Assembly (NCBI RefSeq): GCF_010501075.1
Contig: NZ_QVMN01000006.1
Span: forward strand, 62,001-126,000
DNA from: Dysgonomonas sp. 25
GTDB taxonomy: Bacteria; Bacteroidota; Bacteroidia; Bacteroidales; Dysgonomonadaceae
DNA length: 64,000 nucleotides
Reading direction: 5' to 3'
The notes beneath the pieces were generated by a model. That model was not told the origin of the DNA, ran no database searches, and saw only the letters and a list, made by a program, of their open reading frames with translations. Made by a program: the position numbers and the translations under genes. Shown here piece after piece: positions 1 through 12,879 of this stretch. How positions within the stretch are numbered: position 1 is the first letter of the stretch; each line of letters opens with the position of its first letter.

Positions 1-137
1 AAAGTGTTTTCAGTCAAATTATTGCTGGAATTGATTCTGAACTATTTGTGGTTACAGACTTTTAGCAGGAAAGTTCTGATAAATAAGATATAATGTATTC
101 GGTAGTTCCCGTATTGGATTTGTTTTTTCAGAAGATC

Positions 138-1547
138 CTACATATTTTTTATCTCTTCTGTTCGGAAAGCTACAACTGGAATCCCTTCAGTAGAAAACAA
201 ATTCCCGATACTATCATCATCAAAACAATAGCTGATATCCACTTTTGAGGTGGACTGCAATCCACTTGTCGATATAACTAATTTACTCCCTTCTATTTTA
301 CCGGAAACTTCTTTCCATATTCCGTCGTCCCCCGATATTCTCAATCCTTTTATTTTATTACCTTTAATAACTAAGCCTTTCTTTAGGCCGTCGAATGTAA
401 TAAATATCTTATTTCCTTTCCGGTAAGCTTCTTTGAACACAGGACTTTCGTAATCCCCGACAAACTTGCCGTATGTATCGTCCAAAGCCAGATAAGAGAG
501 CCGTAAACCTGCTCCTCTTTTATCTCGTGGGTGTATATCCTGTACGTTATCTACCATATCGGATACGGTTATCATTTTAACTTTATTCATCATTTGGGGA
601 AGCATTGCCTGCTGTTCGCGCAGCCGTGCCGGACCGTTATCTGTGGATTGGTATGTGAATGGAGCTATCTGAACAAGGTAAAATGGAATCTCTTTATTAA
701 AACCTGTACGCCACGAACCAATCAATCGTTGCATCAAACGGGCATAAGTATTGGCATACGGATGGTTGGCCTCTCCCTGATACCAAATGCATCCGGCTAT
801 TTCGTATGGCATAACCGGGCGAATCATGCTGTTGTATAACGCACCTGGCTCCGCAGGCCACCACTGAGAAGCACCATAGAAATAATCAGACACTACAGGG
901 TCTGACATCACATTCTCGCGCGGTGTCCACACCTCGGCGGGAGTCCCACCCCAAGCGGCGACAATAATTCCGACAGGCACATTCAGTTCTTCACTGATAT
1001 TTCGCCCGAAAAAATAGCCGATAGCGCTTGTTTGGCGCATGGTTTCGGATGTGCAGAGCTTCCACTGCGAAAAGCAATTTTCCTGAGGTGTAGAGGCTCC
1101 TATCTGCGGGAGGTGAAAGATGCGGAGATTGGAAAAGTTAGCGTTCTGCGCCTCTTCATCACCGTTATTTATACCGTGGTTCACACTCCATTCCATATTG
1201 GACTGACCGCTGCATAGCCAGACTTCGCCGAGCATCACATCCGACAGTGTGACTTGCGAAGAACCGTTGATATGAATTTTGTATGGACCGCCCGCTTCTC
1301 CTGTCCGGATGCGTGCCGACCATCTACCCATATTGGTCACTCGCGTATTTATCGTATCTCCGTTTAGCCATTCGGGTACAATGCTGATGTGTTCGCTTGG
1401 AGTGCCCCATCCCCAGATGGTAACTTCGGAGTTTCGTTGCAATACCATGTGGTCTGTGAAGACAGCAGGTAGGCGGATTTCGGCTTGTAGAGCCGACAGG
1501 CAAAGTATCTGGATAAGAAGGAAACAAAATATGCTGTTTTTTTTCAT
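138..1547 (-). CDS. Sialate O-acetylesterase-family carbohydrate esterase (SASA domain)
   Basis: A 469-residue exported esterase that probably removes O-acetyl groups from glycan side chains in the periplasm. It begins with a signal peptide ending near residue 22 (LSALQA). The SASA-family nucleophile motif SGQSNMEW places the serine at about residue 116. A DIHP motif near the C-terminus fits the catalytic Asp-x-x-His pair of this family. It is the last visible gene of the leftward operon and lies 21 nt after the preceding esterase gene. Although the family is named after sialic acid, no sialic-acid gene is nearby. In this xyloglucan-type locus an acetyl-galactose or other plant acetyl ester is the more likely substrate, which is inference. 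The length is normal for the shorter members of the family. Confidence 0.88.
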   Translation of the reverse strand: MKKNSIFCFLLIQILCLSALQAEIRLPAVFTDHMVLQRNSEVTIWGWGTPSEHISIVPEWLNGDTINTRVTNMGRWSARIRTGEAGGPYKIHINGSSQVTLSDVMLGEVWLCSGQSNMEWSVNHGINNGDEEAQNANFSNLRIFHLPQIGASTPQENCFSQWKLCTSETMRQTSAIGYFFGRNISEELNVPVGIIVAAWGGTPAEVWTPRENVMSDPVVSDYFYGASQWWPAEPGALYNSMIRPVMPYEIAGCIWYQGEANHPYANTYARLMQRLIGSWRTGFNKEIPFYLVQIAPFTYQSTDNGPARLREQQAMLPQMMNKVKMITVSDMVDNVQDIHPRDKRGAGLRLSYLALDDTYGKFVGDYESPVFKEAYRKGNKIFITFDGLKKGLVIKGNKIKGLRISGDDGIWKEVSGKIEGSKLVISTSGLQSTSKVDISYCFDDDSIGNLFSTEGIPVVAFRTEEIKNM

Positions 1548-1568
1548 AAGTTCTTTTCTGTTTATATA

Positions 1569-2411
1569 TTAGTTAATTTCTTCTCTGAGCCATTTTTCCA
1601 GTTCTTCTGTCCACTGGCGTTTGTAGATGAAGCCGTCTCCATATCCCCAGCCATGACCGCCTATAGGATAGGTATGTAACGAAGCTGATACTTTGTTGCG
1701 TACTAAAGCCATGTAGTAATTCACCCCATTAGCTGCCGGAACTGCATCATCGTCGGAGGAGAGGAAAATAAAGGCTTTGGGCGTATCTGCCGTAACCTGC
1801 AATTCATTTGAATATTTTTCAACCAGTTCTTTCGACGGGTTTTCTCCCAACAAATTCACTCTCGAACCGCCATGCGTGTAACTATTATCCATCGTGATTA
1901 CCGGATAGAAAAGTATCTGAAAGTCCGGGCGTGTTTCCTTGCTACTGTAGTGAGTGGCAAGGGTAGATGCCAAATGCCCTCCTGCCGAAGCTCCCATGAT
2001 ACCTATCAGGTTGGGATTAATATTCCATTCGGAAGCTTTTGCCCTAACCAAACGCATTGTTTGTTCGGCATCCGACAAAGGTATCTCGTGATTACCTACC
2101 GGCATCCGATATTTCAATACAATGTAGGTAATGCCCATACCGTTCATCCAGTCGGCCATGGCATGTCCTTCGTGATCCATAGCCAACCATCCGTATCCCC
2201 CACCCGGACACATGATGATGGCTTTCCCATTGGGATTCTTGGCCGGATACACGGTAATAGAGGGGTCATTCATTATAGAACTACGTGAATCTTCTTTGGG
2301 TATTCCGTTGTCGTTGGGCGCTCCATTGGGCCATAACGGCATCTCAATTTTGTTTTGAGACATGATGCCGGTACTTATACAGATTAAACAGATAAGTAGA
2401 ATCTTTTTCAT
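1569..2411 (-). CDS. Secreted alpha/beta-hydrolase (acetyl-esterase type)
   Basis: A 280-residue alpha/beta-hydrolase with an N-terminal signal peptide (cleavage near residue 18). The oxyanion-hole region CPGGGYGW is followed by the nucleophile elbow GASAGG, with the serine at about residue 142. A late GGHGWG supplies the likely catalytic histidine. This is the layout of BD-FAE/acetyl-xylan-esterase-like enzymes. The gene lies 4 nt after the GH3 gene and 21 nt before the sialate-esterase-type gene, so all are probably cotranscribed. The likely role is deacetylation of hemicellulose oligosaccharides in the periplasm. The exact ester substrate cannot be read from sequence. Confidence 0.85.
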   Translation of the reverse strand: MKKILLICLICISTGIMSQNKIEMPLWPNGAPNDNGIPKEDSRSSIMNDPSITVYPAKNPNGKAIIMCPGGGYGWLAMDHEGHAMADWMNGMGITYIVLKYRMPVGNHEIPLSDAEQTMRLVRAKASEWNINPNLIGIMGASAGGHLASTLATHYSSKETRPDFQILFYPVITMDNSYTHGGSRVNLLGENPSKELVEKYSNELQVTADTPKAFIFLSSDDDAVPAANGVNYYMALVRNKVSASLHTYPIGGHGWGYGDGFIYKRQWTEELEKWLREEIN

Positions 2412-2415
2412 ATTT

Positions 2416-4617
2416 TTATTTAATGCTAATGGTTATTGAATTCTTAATGTCAGTTGAAGAGGCTGCACAGTGTAACGTAAATTTATCATTTTCCACAACC
2501 CATGCGTGCGCTGTGTCGTCGAAGTAAGCCAAATCTTTCACAGGGATAGCTATCTCCACTGTTTTGCTTTCACCTGCTTTCAGGAATACTTTTTGGAAAC
2601 CTTTCAATTCTTTGGTCGGACGAGGCAAAGAGGGTTTGTTTTGCGAAGCATATACCTGTACTACTTCTGCTCCGTCTACCTTCCCTTTGTTCGTAAGAGA
2701 TACCGATACTTTAATAATATCATCCTTACTATATTCTTTTCGGTCGGTAACTGCTTTTCCATACTTAAAGGTGGTATATGATAAGCCATAGCCGAATGGA
2801 AAGAGCGCAGGAATCTTTTTGGTGTCGTGCCAGCGATAGCCTACCAAAATATCTTCCATATACACCTGACGGATGCTGTCGCCCGGATAAGACATTGTGC
2901 CAAACGACATGGCTCCATTATCCTCCCAACGTTTAGGGATACTGAATGGTAACCTTCCTGAAGGATTCGCTTCACCCGAAATCACATTGGCAGTAGCGCT
3001 TCCTGTTTCCGAACCGAGATACCACGACTGCATGAGTGCCGGAATTTTATCCAGCCATGGCATAGCAACTCCGTTTCCACTAATGATAATAATACCTGTG
3101 TTTTTATTTACTTTCAGCAAATCTTCAATCAGTTCATCTTGTCCGAAAGGCAATCCGTAAGAGAGACGGTCGCCCGACTCACAATCCTGATTAAAGTTTT
3201 TGTTCAATCCGCCAAAATAAAGCACTACGTCGGCATCTTTGGCGAGCGCCAAAGCTTCCTGTTTTAGAGAATCGGCATTGTAAGGAGATTCGGTAGCAAA
3301 TCCGTAAGACGTCGGACCTGAGCCGTAGCCCATCGTATAGAAGACTTTATCAGCTCCGTATTTTTCTATTAATCCCTCCAGTGGAGTGATTTCTTTACTC
3401 ACTTTCACATTCGATGAACCTCCGCCTGTACTTAATCTGCGAGAAGCATTTTCGCCGATAACCACTATTTTATTATAACGCCCTTTTGGGATAGGGAAAA
3501 AGCTGTTGTTGTTTTTCAATAATACAATACCTTCTTCGCCCACTTCTCTGGCTACGTCGTAGTGTTCTTTCGTCGTAAAGCTGCCATAAGGTTTGTTCCT
3601 GTCCATATTGGTGCGAAGATTCAATCGTAATATCCGTCTAACCTTATCATCAAGGCTCGAAACAGGAAGTTGACCGTTCTGTATTTTCTTTAGATAGGGG
3701 TCAGCCAAATAATATCTGTTGAAGGCGAACTTCTCTCCTGTGGTAAGACCATCTGTCCATGTCCCCATCTCAATATCCAAGCCGTTAAGGGCAGCTTCGT
3801 CCGTATTGTGCGTACTTCCCCAATCGGAGATAAGAACACCGTCAAAAGCCCATTCTCCTTTGAGGATGTCGTTGTTCAATCGCTCGTTGTGCGTGCACCA
3901 CTGACCACGGTATTTGTTGTAAGAACCCATTATGGCCCATGCTTTTCCATCGATTACCCCGGCTTTAAATCCCGGTAGATAGATTTCGTACAATGCACGG
4001 TCAGACACTTCAACATCGATGTGTGCGCGCCATGTCTCCTGATTATTCAAGGCATAATGCTTGATACAGGCAGCCACCCCATTTTCCTGTACGCCTTTTA
4101 CGTAAGCAGGAACCATCTTCGACACAAGGAAAGGGTCTTCGCCCATATATTCGAAGTTCCGTCCATTGGCTGGAGTGCGATAGATGTTGAGTGCAGGACC
4201 CAGCAATACATCTTTCTTCCGATAGCGTGCTTCTTCACCAATAGCTTGTCCATATCTTAATGATAATTCGGGGTTCCATGTGGCAGCCAGACAAGTCATG
4301 GCAGGGAAAGCGGTGGCGGCATCGTTTGTCCAGCCGGCGCTGTTCCAACTGTTCCATTCCAATTCCTTATTAACGCCGTGAGGCCCGTCAGTCATCATTA
4401 TCTCGGGAATTCCCAAACGGGGAACACCGGGAGTAGTGAAATTAGACTGGGCGTGTATCATCGCTATTTTTTCTTCCAACGTCATTCGTGAAAGAGCATC
4501 CTCGATACGTGCTTCCATGGACTTGGAATCATCTAAATAGATGGGAGTTTGCTGACTTTGTGCTCCTGCATGTATTCCGAACAGGCTAAGTAATATGTAA
4601 ATAAATAGTTTTTTCAT
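2416..4617 (-). CDS. Glycoside hydrolase family 3 beta-glucosidase, secreted
   Basis: A 733-residue GH3 enzyme with a type I signal peptide (cut after AGA, about residue 19). The GH3 nucleophile motif VLISDWGSTH puts the aspartate at about residue 265. A C-terminal fibronectin-III-like domain is visible from about residue 625 (PFGYGLSYTTF onward). The likely reaction is release of terminal beta-linked glucose from oligosaccharides. In xyloglucan loci GH3 enzymes hydrolyse de-xylosylated glucan ends, which fits the GH31, GH5, GH2 and GH43 neighbours. It starts 9 nt after the GH43 stop codon. It differs from the second GH3 of the window (23218-25479), which is a lipoprotein. Confidence 0.92.
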   Translation of the reverse strand: MKKLFIYILLSLFGIHAGAQSQQTPIYLDDSKSMEARIEDALSRMTLEEKIAMIHAQSNFTTPGVPRLGIPEIMMTDGPHGVNKELEWNSWNSAGWTNDAATAFPAMTCLAATWNPELSLRYGQAIGEEARYRKKDVLLGPALNIYRTPANGRNFEYMGEDPFLVSKMVPAYVKGVQENGVAACIKHYALNNQETWRAHIDVEVSDRALYEIYLPGFKAGVIDGKAWAIMGSYNKYRGQWCTHNERLNNDILKGEWAFDGVLISDWGSTHNTDEAALNGLDIEMGTWTDGLTTGEKFAFNRYYLADPYLKKIQNGQLPVSSLDDKVRRILRLNLRTNMDRNKPYGSFTTKEHYDVAREVGEEGIVLLKNNNSFFPIPKGRYNKIVVIGENASRRLSTGGGSSNVKVSKEITPLEGLIEKYGADKVFYTMGYGSGPTSYGFATESPYNADSLKQEALALAKDADVVLYFGGLNKNFNQDCESGDRLSYGLPFGQDELIEDLLKVNKNTGIIIISGNGVAMPWLDKIPALMQSWYLGSETGSATANVISGEANPSGRLPFSIPKRWEDNGAMSFGTMSYPGDSIRQVYMEDILVGYRWHDTKKIPALFPFGYGLSYTTFKYGKAVTDRKEYSKDDIIKVSVSLTNKGKVDGAEVVQVYASQNKPSLPRPTKELKGFQKVFLKAGESKTVEIAIPVKDLAYFDDTAHAWVVENDKFTLHCAASSTDIKNSITISIK

Positions 4618-4626
4618 TTTTAAATA

Positions 4627-8726
<4,100 letters not shown>

Positions 8727-8786
8727 ATTCTTAAATTTTAAGTATTATTTATTTCAGTTGCTATATTGTTGAAATTTGTCACATTA

Positions 8787-8829
8787 CAAAAATAGGATAT
8801 ACAGTTTGCTTCATTAGTCCCGTATGTTT
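8787..8829 (-). promoter_or_regulatory. Candidate promoter/operator for the leftward GH2 operon
   Basis: On the minus strand a -7 box TATTTTTG (8794-8787) matches TAnnTTTG. An AAACATACG element (8829-8821) lies exactly 26 nt upstream. The same AAACAT element and 26-nt spacing occur at the GH31 promoter (8911-8953) and the second GH3 promoter (23142-23184). The -33 TTG is not convincing, which is consistent with an activator-dependent promoter. Function is inferred from position only. Confidence 0.5.
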
Positions 8830-8910
8830 TGTATGTGAATACCTTATGGAAAAGCATAGGGGGATTTTTGTTTCATATTAGAGGGTTTTTTGATAACGTA
8901 CGCCTTTCTA

Positions 8911-8953
8911 AAACATTTGCCACCAAGCTGGCTGATTATTTATTCTATTTTTG
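8911..8953 (+). promoter_or_regulatory. Candidate promoter/operator for the rightward GH31 operon
   Basis: AAACATTTG (8911-8919) lies 26 nt upstream of a perfect -7 box TATTTTTG (8946-8953), which is 82 nt before the GH31 start. Further upstream, GGTTTTTT (8884-8891) is also shared with the promoter at 23142. The divergent region 8727-9035 (309 nt) therefore holds two back-to-back promoters with the same element. I see nothing else in it. Confidence 0.55.
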
Positions 8954-9035
8954 CAAAAAACGTTGTAATCGTTACACAAGGTTGATACCCATAATTTCTG
9001 TTTTAAGTTGATTTTATAAATTTCATCAAAATATC

Positions 9036-11423
9036 ATGAAAAAGAATTTAAGTACAAGGGTGTTCCTCCTGCTGATATTGGCAACTTTCCTTATAACAGG
9101 ACGAGCCGAAGCCCAAACTTATGAGCGCACCTCACAAGGTGTCAAAGCCACTATACAGAGCACTTCGGTTGAAATTTGTTTTTTTACCCCCTCTACAGTG
9201 AGAATTTTAAAATCTCCCGAAGGGTGGAATTATAATAAAGAAAGTCTCTCTGTTGTTGGTAAACTGGAAAATGTAAAATTATCGGTTACTCAAAAAGGAA
9301 ACATATTAGCTATAAAAAGCAATCAGCTCACTGTTAACCTTAATCAGGAAACAGGGCAGATAGCCTTTACCTCTCCTGCCGGAAAATCACTTCTGGAAGA
9401 GCAGGGAGTAGGCTTCGATGATTTTAACGATGCGGGAGTAAAGACCTTTAGCGTTTACCAATCTTTCACGTTAGAAAAAGAAGAAGCCATTTATGGACTG
9501 GGTCAGTTGCAAAACGGCAAGATGTCGCAACGCAATCAAACCAAGCGGCTTATCCAAGACAATCTTGAAGATGTGATAACTTTCTTCCAATCTGTAAAAG
9601 GATATGGCATATTCTGGGATAACTATTCGCCAACTACTTTTAAAGACAATCAGGAGGAAACCTCTTTCCAGTCGGAAGTGGGAGATTGTATCGACTATTA
9701 TTTTATGTATGGTGGAAACGCCGATGGGGTGGTTGCACAAATGCGCTATCTGACAGGTCAAGTGCCTATGTTTCCCTTGTGGACTTATGGTTTCTGGCAA
9801 AGTAGAGAGCGCTACAAAAGCCAAAAAGAAATAGTAGGTGTAGTGCAAAAATACCGCGAACTGGGGGTCCCTCTTGACGGGATTATTCAGGACTGGAGAT
9901 ACTGGGGTAATAACTATTTATGGAACGCAATGGATTTCCTGAACGAAGAGTTCCCCGACCCGAAGAAGATGATGGAAGATATCCATAACCAGAATGCGCA
10001 CATGATTATTTCCATCTGGTCGGCTTTCGGTCCTCATACAAAGCCTTATCACGAACTGGATAAAGAAAACATGCTGTTCAATTTCAAAACCTGGCCTGAA
10101 TCCGGATCATTTAAATGGCCTCCCAATCTGGATTATCCTGCGGGAGCACGTGTCTATGATGCGTACAATCCCAAAGCACGCGACATCTATTGGAAATACC
10201 TGAATAATAATCTACTGCCACTTGGTATAGACGGATGGTGGATGGACTCTACCGAACCCGACCATTTCCATATCAAACCGGAAGATTATAATACTCAAAC
10301 CTATCTGGGCTCTTTCCGTAAAGTGCGGAATGCATATCCTTTGATGACAGTAGGTGGCGTATATGACCACCAACGTGCCGTTGCTTCCGATAAACGTGTA
10401 TTTATTCTTACCCGTTTCGCCTTTGCAGGGCAGCAACGTTATGGTGCAAATACCTGGACAGGAGACATTACTGCATCATGGGAAGTATTTGAAAAACAGA
10501 TACCCGCCGGATTAAATTTTTCTCTTTGCGGTATTCCGCACTGGAATAGTGATATTGGCGGATTCTTCCTTTGGCAACACCCGTTGATGCTGGAAGACCC
10601 TGATTATCGTGAACTCTATGCCCGCTGGGTACAATTCGGTACGTTCTGCCCGATGATGCGCTCGCATGGAGAGGGTGCTCCAAGGGAAATTTATCAGTTT
10701 GGAAAAAAAGGCGAGCCGGTATATGATGTGATTGAAAAATACATCAACTTGCGTTACAGCTTATTACCCTATATCTACACCACTTCGTGGGAAGTAACAG
10801 CCAATCAATCCAGCTTTATGCGCGCTTTGGCAATGGATTTTGCAGATGACCGTAATGTATGGGATATTCATAACCAATATATGTTTGGTAAGTCGCTATT
10901 GGTATGTCCTGTTACGCAACCGATGTACACTAAAATGGTTTCAAACACTATCCGTACAGAAGACTTTAGCACAGTAAAATCTACACGGGTATATCTGCCC
11001 GAAGGTACTGACTGGTATGACTTCTGGACAAACAAGAAAGAAACCGGCGGGCAACACATTCAAAAAGATACTCCTATCGACATTTTGCCGCTATATGTAA
11101 AAGCAGGTTCCATTCTCCCGATAGGCCCTGAGGTACAATATGCCACAGAAAAGAAATGGGACAATCTTGAAATAAAGATATATCCGGGGAGTAATGGTGA
11201 ATTTATGCTGTATGAGGATGAAAATGACAACTACAATTACGAAAAGGGAATGTATAGTACAATCACCATGAAGTGGAACGACCGTACACGCACATTGACT
11301 ATCGAAGACCGAAAAGGGGCGTTTTCAGGAATGCTGAAAGAACGAAAATTTAGTATAGTAGCCATAGACGGTACAAGAAAAACGGTTTCTTATAATGGAA
11401 GAAAAGTAGTGGTTAAGTTATAA
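9036..11423 (+). CDS. Glycoside hydrolase family 31, probable alpha-xylosidase
   Basis: A 795-residue secreted GH31 enzyme with a type I signal peptide (cut near AEA, residue 26). The barrel signature GWWMDSTEPD places the nucleophile aspartate at about residue 404, and the upstream DWRYWG loop is of the kind seen in alpha-xylosidases. A C-terminal beta-rich region (about 690-795) includes a conserved FMLYEDENDNYNYE stretch. The same stretch recurs in the remnant at 25621-25953. It lacks the inserted PA14 domain found in longer xyloglucan alpha-xylosidases. The role inferred from context is removal of alpha-1,6-xylose from xyloglucan oligosaccharides; alpha-glucosidase activity cannot be excluded. 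Confidence 0.9.
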   Translation: MKKNLSTRVFLLLILATFLITGRAEAQTYERTSQGVKATIQSTSVEICFFTPSTVRILKSPEGWNYNKESLSVVGKLENVKLSVTQKGNILAIKSNQLTVNLNQETGQIAFTSPAGKSLLEEQGVGFDDFNDAGVKTFSVYQSFTLEKEEAIYGLGQLQNGKMSQRNQTKRLIQDNLEDVITFFQSVKGYGIFWDNYSPTTFKDNQEETSFQSEVGDCIDYYFMYGGNADGVVAQMRYLTGQVPMFPLWTYGFWQSRERYKSQKEIVGVVQKYRELGVPLDGIIQDWRYWGNNYLWNAMDFLNEEFPDPKKMMEDIHNQNAHMIISIWSAFGPHTKPYHELDKENMLFNFKTWPESGSFKWPPNLDYPAGARVYDAYNPKARDIYWKYLNNNLLPLGIDGWWMDSTEPDHFHIKPEDYNTQTYLGSFRKVRNAYPLMTVGGVYDHQRAVASDKRVFILTRFAFAGQQRYGANTWTGDITASWEVFEKQIPAGLNFSLCGIPHWNSDIGGFFLWQHPLMLEDPDYRELYARWVQFGTFCPMMRSHGEGAPREIYQFGKKGEPVYDVIEKYINLRYSLLPYIYTTSWEVTANQSSFMRALAMDFADDRNVWDIHNQYMFGKSLLVCPVTQPMYTKMVSNTIRTEDFSTVKSTRVYLPEGTDWYDFWTNKKETGGQHIQKDTPIDILPLYVKAGSILPIGPEVQYATEKKWDNLEIKIYPGSNGEFMLYEDENDNYNYEKGMYSTITMKWNDRTRTLTIEDRKGAFSGMLKERKFSIVAIDGTRKTVSYNGRKVVVKL

Positions 11424-11522
11424 TTTGCAGACTAAATAGAGGGGCAAAATAAATTTACCATTAAGCCGAATACCCGTCATAAATAGCCTGCGGAGTGTGT
11501 ATTAACAAAAGTTACCCTAATT

Positions 11523-11566
11523 AAAAACAACCCTGAGATGCCTTTGGTGTCTTAGGGTTGTTTTTT
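11523..11566. terminator. Rho-independent terminator between GH31 and the first GH5
   Basis: A long stem formed by the arm at 11523-11537 (core AACAACCCT) and the arm at 11550-11564 (core AGGGTTGTT) is followed by a run of T. A-tracts on the other side make it potentially bidirectional. It sits inside the presumed rightward operon, so GH31 may be expressed more strongly than, or separately from, the downstream GH5 genes. The remaining intergenic sequence (11424-11654) shows only a weak -7-like TATTTTCG at 11603-11610. Confidence 0.75.
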
Positions 11567-11654
11567 GAAACATTCAAGCATAAGTATCTCTGTTATGTCG
11601 TTTATTTTCGCAATACGGATTCTGTTCACCATTAAATGATTAAATACCATATCC

Positions 11655-12833
11655 ATGAAAAAGCAATCGAATATAATGATTATACTGACTATCTTCCTCT
11701 TCACTTGCCTTGATGCGCAAGCGCAAAAAGATATTAGCATCCCCCCCGATAAGACCGGCATGGAAAGCGACGCTATCCAGTTATCTTCCAAAATAACGAT
11801 GGGCTGGAACCTCGGTAACACATTGGAAGCTATAGGTGGAGAAACCCACTGGGGCAATCCGGTTACTACCGAAGCGATGATAAAAGAGATTAAAGCGCTG
11901 GGTTATAATGCTGTGCGCTTACCGTGTGCATGGGATCAATATTTGGAAGATCAAACCTCCTACAAAATAAAAGATTGGTGGATGAGCCGTGTGAAAGAGG
12001 TTGTGGACTACTGCATAAACAACGACATGTATGTACTGCTAAACATCCACTGGGATGGAGGTTGGCTCGAAAACAACTGTACGCCGGATAAGCAAGCTGC
12101 TGTAAACATAAAACAGAATGCTCTTTGGGAACAAATAGCTGTTTACTTCCGCGACTATGACGAACGTCTGATCTTTGCCGGATGTAATGAGCCTAATGCA
12201 AAGAATGAAGAACAGGCAGAAGTGCTTAGGAGCTACGAGCAAACGTTCATAGACGCTGTTCGCCGCAGCGGTGGTCGCAATGCTTACAGAAACCTCGTTA
12301 TACCTTCCCCCGAAACGAATATTGGGCTGGCAGGAAGCATAATGAAACTGCCTGAAGATTGGGTCGAGAATCGTATGATACTTGAAGTACATTATTATGA
12401 CCCTTTCAACTTTTGTATTATGGAGAAAGATGAATCGTGGGGAAAAATAGCGTATTTCTGGGGTAAAGGATTTGAGCAATATGCTGTAGGCGAATACGAA
12501 GGACGGTTCTCAACTTGGGGATTGGAAGATTATCTGCTCGAACAATTCCAGATAATTAAACGCAATTTCACCGATAAAGGTATTCCGACCTTCCTGGGCG
12601 AATTTGGAGTTGCAAGAAGACGATTCGATGACCCCAAGATGCAATTAGCCCACGATCAGTCGCGCGGTTACTTCTACCAGATTGTAACCGAGCAGGCCAA
12701 AAATCATGGAGCTGTACCTTTTATATGGGAAATAGGCGGGGTTTTCGACCGTCGCGACAATATGCGGATAACCGACCCCGAGGTATATAACGGCATGCTC
12801 CGTGGGGCTGCTGCCGGCAAATATCCATACTGA
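11655..12833 (+). CDS. Glycoside hydrolase family 5 endoglucanase/xyloglucanase
   Basis: A 392-residue secreted GH5 enzyme of the subfamily 4 type, without an accessory domain. The signal peptide ends near AQA (residue 23). The barrel starts with MGWNLGNTLE. FAGCNEPN carries the acid/base glutamate at about residue 179, and TFLGEFGV carries the nucleophile glutamate at about residue 316. Both catalytic residues are intact, unlike the frame of the next GH5. It would cleave the beta-1,4-glucan backbone, plausibly of xyloglucan given the neighbours. It lies 46 nt upstream of the second GH5 and behind a terminator, so it may have its own promoter. Confidence 0.9.
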   Translation: MKKQSNIMIILTIFLFTCLDAQAQKDISIPPDKTGMESDAIQLSSKITMGWNLGNTLEAIGGETHWGNPVTTEAMIKEIKALGYNAVRLPCAWDQYLEDQTSYKIKDWWMSRVKEVVDYCINNDMYVLLNIHWDGGWLENNCTPDKQAAVNIKQNALWEQIAVYFRDYDERLIFAGCNEPNAKNEEQAEVLRSYEQTFIDAVRRSGGRNAYRNLVIPSPETNIGLAGSIMKLPEDWVENRMILEVHYYDPFNFCIMEKDESWGKIAYFWGKGFEQYAVGEYEGRFSTWGLEDYLLEQFQIIKRNFTDKGIPTFLGEFGVARRRFDDPKMQLAHDQSRGYFYQIVTEQAKNHGAVPFIWEIGGVFDRRDNMRITDPEVYNGMLRGAAAGKYPY

Positions 12834-12879
12834 CGATTAAGAAAATCAATACCATAATTATATTATTAAAACGACTACC

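Noticed and set aside
1-137. Possible gene at the left edge
   Set aside because: No frame with a recognisable product; the AT-rich sequence downstream of the leftward operon shows nothing clear.
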